Under the pieces are notes generated by a model that ran no database searches, was not told the DNA's origin, and was given only the letters and a program-made list of their open reading frames with translations. Of a stretch of 64,000 nt of DNA, positions 47,180 through 57,252 are shown piece after piece. Source of the stretch: Psilocybe azurescens (lineage: Eukaryota; Basidiomycota; Agaricomycetes; Agaricales; Agrocybaceae); the NCBI GenBank assembly GCA_023853785.1, contig JAJIRX010000166.1:1-64000 (forward strand), in the 5' to 3' direction. Position 1 is the stretch's first letter; the number at the start of each line of letters is the position of its first letter. The position numbers and the translations under genes are program-made.

Positions 47180-47608
47180 ACTAAAAGATGACTGTCCTCA
47201 GTCGATCGCTCCCTTGGTTTCACTATTACGTTGGTTTTGTCCGAAGATGCACTCCCTCTGATTTTTGCCAAGTACGGTGATTACAAGTTCAGTTTATTCC
47301 TATCAGGAGTTCACTATGTGCCAGTGGGAGGATACCCTCAACGTTAGGTAGCGATCGCCCCTTGCTGAGATATCTCGTCCAGATATCCGTGATCGCCGTG
47401 ATGTTTATTAATAGCCATGCCTATAATTAGACACGGAGATCACCGTCTCATTAGCGGGTTTCTTTGGGCGTCAATTTAACTTTAGTCTTTCGGCGCTTCT
47501 CGATCGTCGCTGCCGTACATTTTTCCACATAAAAGCTGGATGTTTGGCTTGACCCTGGCGTTCGCCCCAGTCTCTACTATTGCATCCGTGTTTTAGTGAA
47601 TTCACATT

Positions 47609-49578
47609 ATGTCATCCCTTCCTCGAGAAACTTTTCGCCACTTGCAGAAGGCATGGGATCTCGCGCACACGGGCGTCTTTTGTTGAAGATCGAATGTCGC
47701 ACGCGGACGCTGGAGCACTGCTTAAACGTATGCAGAAATACTTGGTAAGTATTTTACTGGTTACTTGGAGTAATGCTTATGTTTTCTTTTGACTTTCTGC
47801 ATAGGCCAACCACCTTTCACAATACGACGACGCTGAGTATGCGGAGTCGGCGTTCGCCATTCGCGTACGGCAGCTAAGTCAACGGATCTTCCAATTTGTC
47901 AGCTCCGACTCCTCCATTTATCGAATGTATAATCCCTATTTTCTCTGCGGTCCTTTTAATTTGGTAGTTTCTATCTTTTGACAATAGTTTTCTACTCTAG
48001 CTAACTTCTGATTTTCAGGACAATACAATTTCCTGGGAGATTCGAGACCTCGCCGCTGCCGCTGGTCTTGCGCCGGCGATCGCTCCTACGAGGGTTCAAC
48101 CTCCACAGGCGATCGCTCCCTCTCACGGACGCCAGTGTCCGACCATCCAAGGGTAAAGGCAAGGCCCGCGCTCGTTCTCCTTCCATTTCTCCCCAGCCGA
48201 GGTCGTCGATCGCCGCCCAAGTCCTCGCCCTCTGGACCTCCTTCAGCTGATCGGCGCGGGCACAAGCCAATCGGTTGCGCAACGTTTCCCGCGCCCATAG
48301 CAGGTCCTTCTGGCGTTCGCTCCTCGACACCGGCGCCTGCCGTCGACTCAGCGCCTTTCGATGCTGCTGTGAAGCGCAAACGTGGCAGTACTGCGCGCCC
48401 TCACACTCCTCGCGGTGCCAACGCGTCTTCCTATGATCGGAAGAAATCTTTGGCACTCACCGCGCTTGAGACCAACCCCGGTGCACCCGTGTTACGCGCC
48501 GCTAGTCCTGTTGAGCCGCCTATTACGGTTCAAGAACTCGCGGGCTTAGGCAACCACCAGTCGGTTGTAAGTCTTTATGTTTTTCTGTTTTCTTTTTGCT
48601 AACTTGGCCTACATTTTATCAGCCTCTCATGATCTGCGCACAGTGCGTCCTGTCGGCCACCCCTTCCGCTTGCACCTTCCGTGGCCCTGGCGAAGCGTTG
48701 CGGTCCTTGCCAAAGGCCAAAGACCAAACCCTGCTCTTTCAGATCGCCTCCTCCTGCTCAGGTAAGACTGTATAACCGCTATGCGCAGCTTGGATCGCTC
48801 TCGATCGGTGGTAAGTCCCAGCAGTTTTTATCATTGCTACATGTGTTAAAGCAGTTTTGTCTAGCTCTTCGCTCACTTTGTCAGGATGTGCAGGAGGCGC
48901 GTCGTCTTGAGGCTGCGGCGATCGACCACGCCTCTCAACTTCAGCTGCGCACTCTTCAATTGGAGGTTCGCCTTTCGGAGACCATCCGGGCGATCGCCTC
49001 GAATTCTCCTACCGCGGAACCTGCCTTAGCGTCCTTCTTTGATGGTGAGGTAGCGCTACGACGAGCAGCCATCGGGCTGTCTCTTTTCGACTTCGACAGT
49101 CTTGATGAGGGCGATCACCCTCTCCGCAATCTGTCCGACCTTCTTAGAGGCATACCTTCCCACAATTTCGAGCGCTTCCCCAGCTTTTGCAGCTGCTTCA
49201 AGGTCTCGGTTATTTGGACGACACTGGTAACTTCGTGCACTCTGCTCAACCTTTGTCCGTCGATCATCCCATGCTCGACATTGAAGCTGAAGAGGTTTCC
49301 AGTGGGAATGACTCCGAGGAAGGTTCATCCAGTCTGAGTCTTCCGATGAGGAGGAATCGTCTGAAGAAAAGGGATCGCCAGAGGAGGATCGCCCTGCCAG
49401 GACCGAGGACTCTTCTGGTTCTGGTAGTGACGAAGAATCTTCCGAAGAGTCTGAGGACGATCGCCCCCTTCCAAGAAAGTCCGACTCACACAATGATTTC
49501 TTTTACTGCTTTTCGCCCTTTCTTTCTTGGGATTTTATGTTTTATATGGTAGTATCTCATTTTCTTGCGTACTTTTGA
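47609..49578 (+). pseudogene. Gypsy-2 antisense gene A: Cys-cluster and coiled-coil protein
   Basis: ATG 47609 starts MSSLPRETFRHLQKAWDLAH, then (one base shifted) DRMSHADAGALLKRMQKYL, a GTAAGT...GCATAG intron, and LSQYDDAEYAESAFAIRVRQ. A basic, Ser/Pro-rich stretch (48150-48480) is followed by an intron (48569-48623) and a cysteine cluster CAQC...ACTF...CGPCQRP...CSF (48635-48750; one frame change inside). A heptad helix follows (DVQEARRLEAAAIDHASQLQ, about 48890-48950), and the acidic tail EESSEEKGSPEEDRP ends at TGA 49578. The C-x2-C...C, C-x2-C...C spacing suggests a zinc-bound cluster, perhaps nucleic-acid binding (inference). It is opposite to pol, inside the element. I do not know a named family. 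Confidence 0.5.
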
Positions 49579-49740
49579 CTTTTACTACTTAGGATATTTT
49601 TAGGGTTTTCTTCCTAGTGTAGTTACTATATCACATAATTTTTTTGTAATAAAACCCTTTTCTTGTTCAGGTGAAGGTTTCTTTAAGGAATCAGTTACAT
49701 TAAATCTTTTCTTATTTGATCATGTTATCTTTTCCTTGTA

Positions 49741-50725
49741 GAAGCTTCAGAGCTGCCACTCGTTCGATTCCAAACTGTATCGCTATACTCCCGAGTATCA
49801 CATTATTGGGGCGATCTGCAAAGGAATTCATGCCGATCGCGAGGCCCAACTCAACGCTGCATCTCCTACCAAGGCCGCAGAGGACGAAACCCCGGTTGTG
49901 AGTGTTACAGCGATCGCTTTTTCTCTCTCTATAGCCCAACTCGCCCTTCAGATTCAAAGGATTGGCAATCGTCTTCACCAGACTCGCCCTACTGATAAAT
50001 CTGGAGAGGTGGAGTTCGTCTCTTCCACTTGTAGCAACCCTGAGCTTACTTTCTATCCTCAGGAGGAATTTTCCGACGTAAGCTGCTTATCTGTGCTATC
50101 GAGCGATTCCCTAACATTCTCTGCATCAGTCCGCCCCTATGGTCGTTGACGATGATGTCGAGATCATTAGTTCCACTACTAAGAAGTCTCGTAGTAAGCG
50201 ATCGGCCGCTGATACCAGCAAGGTATGTCCTCCTTTTCATTAGGTCACTTGACATGAATGATAATAAAGCTAGGGCTCTTACAAGTCTAGTGATAAACGC
50301 CCGAGGTGATTATACTGGACTACGATCAAGTCCCTGGAGTTGATACTAAAGGACATTCTTTTCTCAAGGCGTCCCTCTATGCAGCCACTGGTTCCAAACG
50401 TGCTAGAACCGACAAGTTTGACATTTTGTCTACCGAAGGTAAGCATCTAGCGATCGCCCTTTTCTTGTTTTGGCGATCCCCTCCGCTAAACTCTTGGTTC
50501 GCAGATCCGTCCACTAAGGTCATCCCGGAGGCGCTCTCTCAATTCTTTGAGGCAGCCAGCACTTCCCCTTTTATTGCAAGTGAGGATGCCGAAGTTAACC
50601 GCCACCAAATCCTCTTTTTACAAGCACGTATCCGGGACTGCGAGTCTAATATGTTTTTCAAGGCAGTTGAACGTAGAGTCGCTATGAAACAGCTATCCGA
50701 GATTACTTCAGCTCTGTCTAAATAA
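49741..50725 (+). pseudogene. Gypsy-2 antisense gene B, 3' exons (left copy)
   Basis: Exons read LQSCHSFDSKLYRYTPEYHI and GAICKGIHADREAQLNAASP (49745-49885), an intron beginning GTGAGTGTTACAG, VEFVSSTCSNPELTFYPQEE (50011-50070), VVDDDVEIISSTTKKSRSKR (50140-50200), VDTKGHSFLKASLYAATGSK (50340-50400), an intron, and VIPEALSQFFEAASTSPFIA with a helical end to TAA 50725. The upstream exons are cut off at 49744 where the inverted repeat ends, so this copy is joined to unrelated sequence. The fuller version is on the right arm. Function unknown; nuclear-type basic patches are seen. Confidence 0.5.
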
Positions 50726-50916
50726 TTGTCTGTCCTTCTGAAGTCCTTTCAGTTTTTCCCCTTTTTGGTAGAGTACCTTCCAATAGCAAACTTCTTAGTC
50801 TATTATTGGTTTGGTGTTCCCTCTTATTACCCAGTACGAAGTTTTAATGAAGACGTCTTTTCGCCGTCCTGGCGATCGCTTGTTCGGGCGATCGCCATTA
50901 CAGGCTTTTAAGACTT

Positions 50917-52481
50917 TTACTCGTCTTCATCTGAGTGTAAAGGAGCATGCTCAAAGGCCATGTCTTTGAAAGGCAAGGACTGGTCATCATGGCCGTCTAT
51001 GATTTTTCTTAGACCTTGCTTAGATATATCAATGAGGTCCCTAACAGAGCCGGGGATCGCTATCTTCTCCCTAGCAAAGTAAGGTACTACCCTAAAGGCT
51101 GCTACCTTGCTCTGCATAACCGCTCCATTCATTTCTGCCACTACATACGAGGCCTCCCCCTAGTCCGCCTTATCACTATCATAGGCCCTAGGTATCTTTG
51201 CTTTAACTTCTTATTTAAGGAAGATTCAACTCCTGAATTGCGTACTAGTACTAGATCTCCAGGCACAAAATTATAGTCTTTAATTACTGCCTGATTATCT
51301 CGTTCATATCACAATAGGGCTTCATATTTTTGCTTATCTATACGAGTCCGCATCGAGGCTACGTGTAACTGGTGTTTCGCTAGTGCTTGAGCACGGAAAG
51401 CGATTAAGGCTTCATCGGTCATTACCCCAGTAGGAGGTTTGACTAGCCATGTCGCTTCCTTGACGTCTAATGGGAGAACAGGGTTCGCCCCAGTGACCAT
51501 AAAATATGGCGAACATCCCAGCCTCCTTCGTATATTCACACGATCCGCCCACATAATATATGAGAAGAACCAGAACCACTTGTGTACATTAGCGGCTCCT
51601 AGCATTTTATATATTACCTGGCGAACGTCCCAGTGTGGTCGTTCTACCACACCATTGGCTCGTGAATTATACGGAGAGATCTTAATGCTGACGATGCCAT
51701 ACTTCTCAGCCAACCAGTTGGCAGCTGCTACAAACGGTGATCCATTATCTGTTACAAATTCCGCTATACAAGCCCATCTGCAGATGATATCTTCCCAAAT
51801 CCATTGTCCTATAGCCCTACCCGTTTCCGAGCGTGAAGGTCGTCCCTCCATCCAAGATGTAAGAGCGTCCCTTCCATGCACTATATGATGACAATTATTC
51901 GATGCAGTGCTCATTACCATACAGTCTGCATGTAAGGTCTGAAATATTGAAGGAGTATGTGTGATAACCGGTTTAATCCTTATCAGTGTCTTTTGTCGTT
52001 CCTGACATAAGTGACAAGTTTTCACAAACCAATTAATATCCTTCTCCATTTCTGGCCACCAGAATCGCTGTACCAGTAGCTGAGTTGTTGCATAGACTCC
52101 TCTATGGCCGACATGGTCATGGGCTGCAGTAAGCATATGCAGTCGTTTGTCTTTGGACACCACTAATCTATGGGTAGCGCCCGAGTTTCTTAGATATAAG
52201 CGCCCTTCAAACATAATGAATCGCCTAACCCATTGTAGAAATTGCATATGATGCTTTTTATCCAAACCCTTCGGTTGGAAGCTGTGATCCTTATGCCACT
52301 GGATCGCCCATTCTAATTGGCGATCCTGCTGTTTTCCTTTTGGCGATCGCTGCTCTTCTGGATAAGGCATTGCCAGAATTGCTGTCTCATCAGGTAATGT
52401 TAGAGTAGATACTAATTGCTGAACATAGTCCCTTCGTTCAGGACCTAGTTCCTCGCCCCTTAGATTGCAGGTATAGCTCAA
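50917..52481 (-). CDS. Gypsy-2 integrase (left copy), open over 390 codons
   Basis: The frame 52481-51309 is uninterrupted. It contains the zinc-binding HHCC set (AHDHVGHRG...CHLCQERQ, near 52130-52010) and the catalytic core: LHADCMVM, FVTDNGSPF and SPYNSRANGVVERPHWD give Asp, Asp, Glu. The C-terminal part (51141-50917; SKVAAFRVVPYFAREKIAIP and an acidic end) lies in another frame after a stop near 51309. There is no chromodomain. This is the best-preserved enzyme of the window. The right copy has a frame break in the same gene where a T-run is one base shorter. Confidence 0.8.
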
Positions 52482-54643
52482 GCTGCTTTTGTTCTATTAG
52501 TCTCATTTCGTCCGCTTCCGCCAACTCTATTAAGAAGTTATCAGCAACTCTAGCTATCCTGTCAAACTCTGGTTCTTGCTCTATCTCTTGCTTAATGTCT
52601 AATATATTTAGCAGACCTCTTTCCTTCAGAGGGTTTTGGCTTTTGGTGGACGCTGGCGATCGCTTCGGTAGGGCGATCCCCCTCACGATCTCCCAGCTCT
52701 TCAAGTACAAATCCAGTCCTCTTATCAATTTCCGATACGAAGTCTTCTACTGGTAAAGGAGGTGGATCGCTAGAGTTGGCTAATTCTATCACAGGTGGTC
52801 CCCAGGGTTCTTCTTCCGAGTACTCTCGCTAGGGCGGCTCCGGATCATCAAGCGGCTGGCGAGGTCTTCTTGATAAACCATCTGGTCCGAAGGTTTTTCC
52901 AGCAACATGTCTGATAGTGAAATGGAAGAGACCTATCTCTTCTATCCATCTATTTATAGTAGCATTAGGCATAACATCAGGATTCATTAGCATACCCCGA
53001 TATATTTTGCATCTGTTTCTACCACAAGATTTCTGACACCTATCAGCCAATGGCGATTGGCTTCTAAAGCTCTTTTTAAGCCGTTGAGTTCCCTCTTAGG
53101 TTGAGAGTATCTGGCTTCATGCTCGTGTAGTGTGATAGACCCAAACTTCGCGAAAGTAATGTTTCTTAGGGTTCTTATTATCCTCTTGGTAGATATAGTA
53201 GCCTACAGCTATGTAGGAAGTATCAATTGCTAATGCAATGCGATCCTCGCTTTCTTAGTCCAAGGGTCTTAAGCATTGCGCATTCATTACTCCGTCTTTA
53301 ACTCGCTGCATGCTAGCAATCTGTTCTGGACCCCACTGGAACGGTGTGTTCAGATGGGTTAACTTTTGTAATGGTCGAGCCCTCTCTGCAAAACCGGGAT
53401 ATACGATCTTAATACCCCAGCAGTTCCTAAGAAGGCGCGAACCTCTGACACATTTTTACAGTCTCCCAGTCCATGATCACTTTAACCCGTTCTTCCGTGG
53501 GTTTTCGCCCATCCAAACCACACAAGTGTCCCACTACTACTATCTCTTCAGCACATAGCAACGACTTAGTACACGAGAAGGTCGCTCCTGCGTACTTAAT
53601 TCGCTGAATTATCAGATTTACATTTTGCAGATGCTCCCACACTAAACGGCGAATCCCTAGATTTTCGGCGATCGTCTCATAAGTTCCATACTTATCCTGA
53701 TATCGAGAGACCGGTCCTCGCACACCTACATCGTCAATGTAAGGAATGGTATACTCAGGCATCTCTTCTCTAAGGATATAAGTTACATCATCATGAAAGA
53801 TGGGTACAGAGTTGGTCCATCCCATAGGCAATGTAGTTAGAGCGCATAGCTCCAAAGGGTGTCTGGAAGGTAGTCATGTCTCGGGAGCTCTCTTCTAAGG
53901 CTCGCTCATCATATCCTACATACAAATCAAACATTCCCCACATGCTCTCCCTGCAAAATGTCCTGCTAAATCCTCTGTCGCTGGAGGAACCCCCCGAATG
54001 TGCTATGGTTACTGCATTAAGAGGCTCCAAACTATGGACTATCCTAAGACTTTTCCCATCTTTCTTTACAACCATAAACTACTTCGATCTAAAGGATGAA
54101 TTCGATGGTTCATAGACTCCCTGACACCTGTTTAGATTTAATAATCCTACAGACTTCATTATAGAGTCCCGGCGGTATTGGGATATTCTTACAAACCCAA
54201 GGCTTGTGTTATACCGTAGGAATTCTGACAGGCGGAAAGAAGTCTTCTCGAAACTGACCCCTTTCATCATCATTCCAGGCGAACGCCTCATTTTGTTGCA
54301 TCATAATATGATGTACTAGTTTTCGCTCTTCAGGCCATAAGAATTCTCCTTTATGAACCTTGTCGAACGCCGCTTGCCTTTCTGCCGTGTATCGCCCAGT
54401 CGGTTCGAAGTCAGGAGGGTGTGGGTTTAGAGGAGGCATATCTTTTAAGGGATCGCCCACAATGTTCCTCACTATCACTATCCTGTACTGCTCCGGTAAC
54501 TCTGTATATACGGGCTTTACTTTTAAGGCTACGGGCTTATATTTCTTACCCAGTAAGACGGTCGCCGCTGGTCCAGCTTGGTCTTCCCTGGTCGCAGGAT
54601 CGCTATTTTCAGCAGGCGATCGCCCTAAGTGGTGATCGCTCAC
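52438..54643 (-). pseudogene. Gypsy-2 reverse transcriptase and RNase H (left copy)
   Basis: From 54643: PEERKLVHHIMMQQNEAFAW, a TAA stop after RIPTV, GVYEPSNSSFRS, VVKKDGKSLRIVHSLEPLN, GMFDLYVGYDERALEES, the palm LTTLPMGWTN and PYIDDVGVRG (Y-I-D-D, 53740-53760), then VVVGHLCGLDGRKP. RNase H follows as LMNPDVMPNATINRWIEEIG and HFTIRHVAGK (53050-52900). Frames break near 54200, 53850, 53440 and 53040. Most breaks are shared with the right copy. Confidence 0.8.
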
Positions 54644-54823
54644 TTTATCACAATTAGATAACTGATGCAGGTACGTTTCTACTTTTATTTTATCACTAAG
54701 TTCTACTTTTTCTTCTCTTATGGCTTGGGATAGAAAGGCATTCCTAACCCCTTCCGAGGTGAAACCTCCGTCGGGTGCTAGGGAATACCCTCTACTGAGA
54801 TACTCTGAGTTGCTTCGTCCAGT

Positions 54824-55576
54824 TCAAACACCACCGCTACCTCTCCTTGTTCTGGAACCAAGTCCTCGAGGCTGTCTAAAAGACTGGGCTTGTTTGACTT
54901 TCAAAAGGTCTCCAGGACCCAGACCTCTAGCATAGGTAGGCAATAGTGCCTTTTGCTGGGTGTTGGGGTCTGTGACTAGTACCGTTGTAGAGCTATCTGA
55001 TTCGGTAGTAACTACACTAGTAGTTAACTGATTAAATGGTTGTCCCAATAGAACTTTATAAGCAGGAGCTTTGATGATATGTACTTGTAGATATATAGTC
55101 ACCCCTCCGAAACGGAATGATACATTTTCTGCAAGACCTAGCGTTCGGTCCACAGTTTTATTAGCACTTTGCATGTTTATCGTAATAGCAGGATTCCATG
55201 TTAGCCCCATCTCAACTGCCGTGGCTTCAGCCATAGACACAATTTGTGAGCCTGAATCTAAAATGGCTTCATCTTGGAAGACCCCATTGATTTTAGGGAA
55301 GATAACCCTAAGATTACCCGATTCCCGGGCCACATAGGGTTCTTTGGGAATAGCACCGTCATTACTCAAAGCAAATTGAAGATAAGGATCCGACGCCACT
55401 TTCCAAGTAGGCTCCATCCGGTCATCAGCTCTTATGTCACTGGCCATTAAGAACGCCGCTACAGGGAGTTCGTCCACAGTTAAACCCGTTTCTATTTCTT
55501 TGGGACCCAAAGGAAACACTTTGAGCAACTGTTTCTGAGTGGGCAATTCCTCGTCCTCAATTTCTTCTAATAACAC
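54824..55576 (-). CDS. Gypsy-2 retropepsin-type protease
   Basis: A 250-codon open frame. AILDSGSQIVS (about residues 104-114) is the retropepsin active-site loop with a normal Asp-Ser-Gly, and YKVLLGQPFNQL (about 182-193) is the C-terminal family motif. It would mature Gag-Pol. It lies just outside the inverted repeat, so only the left copy has it. Confidence 0.78.
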   Translation of the reverse strand: MLLEEIEDEELPTQKQLLKVFPLGPKEIETGLTVDELPVAAFLMASDIRADDRMEPTWKVASDPYLQFALSNDGAIPKEPYVARESGNLRVIFPKINGVFQDEAILDSGSQIVSMAEATAVEMGLTWNPAITINMQSANKTVDRTLGLAENVSFRFGGVTIYLQVHIIKAPAYKVLLGQPFNQLTTSVVTTESDSSTTVLVTDPNTQQKALLPTYARGLGPGDLLKVKQAQSFRQPRGLGSRTRRGSGGV

Positions 55577-55703
55577 GGGTGTCCTAACTTTGGTTAAGCT
55601 TTTCTTAAGGAAATCTCAGTTAGGCGATCCCCCTATCAGGCCCCCTCAGTGTGACTGACATTGTTAGGTCTAACATTTCTTTGAAGGCCCTTTCATAGTC
55701 TGC

Positions 55704-56325
55704 TTATGACTCAATAGGCGCTTGAGTTTTATAGGCTGGACCAGGTTTCTCTTTCTCTTTTTCAAATGACTGAATAGGTACACTAGTACCACTTGGTCGG
55801 ACTACCGTTGTTAAAGGGGGAACGTCTATATAGGGAAGCTCAGGCGTGCTAACTTTATTAGTACTCTCTGATTCCAATACAGGCATCTCCTTTTCAGGTA
55901 ACTCCGTGGGTATATTCGCTTTCTTTTTATTTTTAGGTGGGGAAACCCCTTTTCACTGGTAACTGCATCTCTGTCTCTTCTTCACTTGACTCACTTTCTT
56001 CTACTGGTTCCTTAAATTGTACTTCTTTTCTTTTATTTTTCAATTGGTTCTCCGTAGCTTTCGCAGATCTGGTAGTCATAATAGGCCGTCGACGATCCAC
56101 GTCCGCACCCCTTCCCTCGAACTTAATGAAAATTTGATCCTTGTTCCCCATGGTTGAGTTATCCTCATATGATAAGAATCGGTCCACCTTGTTGCCATAT
56201 TTCTTTTTAAGATCACCAAAGACACGGGCGATCTCTGCTTCCTCTGAGTCTTCTGACTGGACTAAACCATCATAAGTCTCATCGGGATCAGGAAAATATA
56301 GATTCTGGACTAGAGTTTTAGCCAC
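55704..56325 (-). pseudogene. Gypsy-2 Gag-protease linker
   Basis: A charged, low-complexity segment with a coiled-coil start (VFGDLKKKYGNKVDRFLSYE) and acidic runs (EESESSEEETE). It corresponds in position to the linker at 38895-39227 of Gypsy-1. Confidence 0.55.
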
Positions 56326-57252
56326 AGATACAACTCCAGGTTTCCCTTATTCATATTCTCAATAACTTCTTTCATGGTTTTCTCATTATCCTGTCTGACC
56401 ATGAGACCTCCTGGCAGACGGATTTTCCCATTTTCCCTAATGATCCAACCAAAGCTAATGTGTTTTTCAGTGGCAGGACATCCCCCCCATCGGTGACCTG
56501 GTTCCCTACAGTAGTAGCAGGTATTAGGTCCCACATAGTTTTGCTGACCTGTTGCCCCTGGGCGAGTTTGGTAGTTACTGCTGTTTCCAGGAGTTGGCGA
56601 TCGCTGGTTACTGGCGTTCGCCTGGCTTCGCGCGTTCAATAAGGCTGTGTGTACCTCATTGAACTTCCTATTCACGTTTTCATTAAATGCCGCTTGGTCT
56701 TTAGATTGCTTTAGTAGTAGCTTCATAGAGTCGAGGAGGTTTGCTGTGGCCTCTTCATTCTTAGGTACTACATCCTCAGGAATCATAGCGTCACGGTCGA
56801 GCGATCGCTTGACGGGCTCATCATCAGTTCGCCTAGTAGAACTCTGGGAAGTTCATTCAGCTATTGCCACTGCATTGACTGATGACTTCCGGCGTATTTG
56901 AAGCGATCTTCTAACCTTACGTTGGGCGTTTGCCCGTCGTCTAATGAATCCGCTCTTAGGTCTAACCTATCTATTAGTCGGCCTCTGAACGCAGGCGACA
57001 GACAGCTCATAAAACGTTCAACCGATTCCCTATTGGATACTAGGGGAGGGTCTTGGGTTATTTTCGCTGCTGCTGCACCAAACGCTCTTTTGAAAGATAG
57101 TAATTCCTCTAGCTGATCATCTTCAATCAGGTAACGACCACGGTAAGGTTGACATATTTTTGCCAACCTAGACAGCGATCCCCTTTGTAATGCTGATGCC
57201 TCCGGATAACTACTAATGATTTCATCTCGGTATTCCTCCCAAGTGCCTTCTG
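56310..57252 (-). pseudogene. Gypsy-2 Gag, N-terminus lost
   Basis: TWEEYRDEIISSYPEASALQ (57190-57245) starts abruptly at the inverted-repeat junction and continues with ESVERFMSCLSPAFRGRLID. After a frame change (about 56860) a helical stretch leads to the zinc knuckle CYYCREPGHRWGGC (56470-56512). The capsid N-terminal domain and everything upstream to the 5' LTR are missing. Confidence 0.75.

Larger units (their letters stand above)
49744..54810 (+). repeat. Left arm of 5.06-kb inverted repeat
   Basis: Pairs base for base with 57253-62307 in reverse orientation. I followed the match at antisense gene B, integrase, reverse transcriptase and the pol start. The arms share stop codons (for example the TAA after the RIPTV codons) and differ by a few substitutions and by run-length changes. 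Confidence 0.93.
46202..57252 (-). mobile_element. Gypsy-2, left copy (5' end missing)
   Basis: Ty3/Gypsy order on the minus strand: partial Gag (57252-56310), linker, protease, reverse transcriptase, RNase H, integrase (to 50917). Two plus-strand genes (47609-50725), a polypurine tract (47163-47179) and an inferred 3' LTR (46202-47162) follow. The 5' LTR and Gag N-terminus are replaced at 57252/57253 by an inverted second copy. It inserted into the Plavaka remnant at its left edge. Confidence 0.75.

Noticed and set aside
54360..54657. Short plus-strand frames opposite Gypsy-2 pol and their mirror copies at 57409-57706
   Set aside because: They are shadows of conserved pol coding sequence. 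Their duplication only reflects the inverted repeat.
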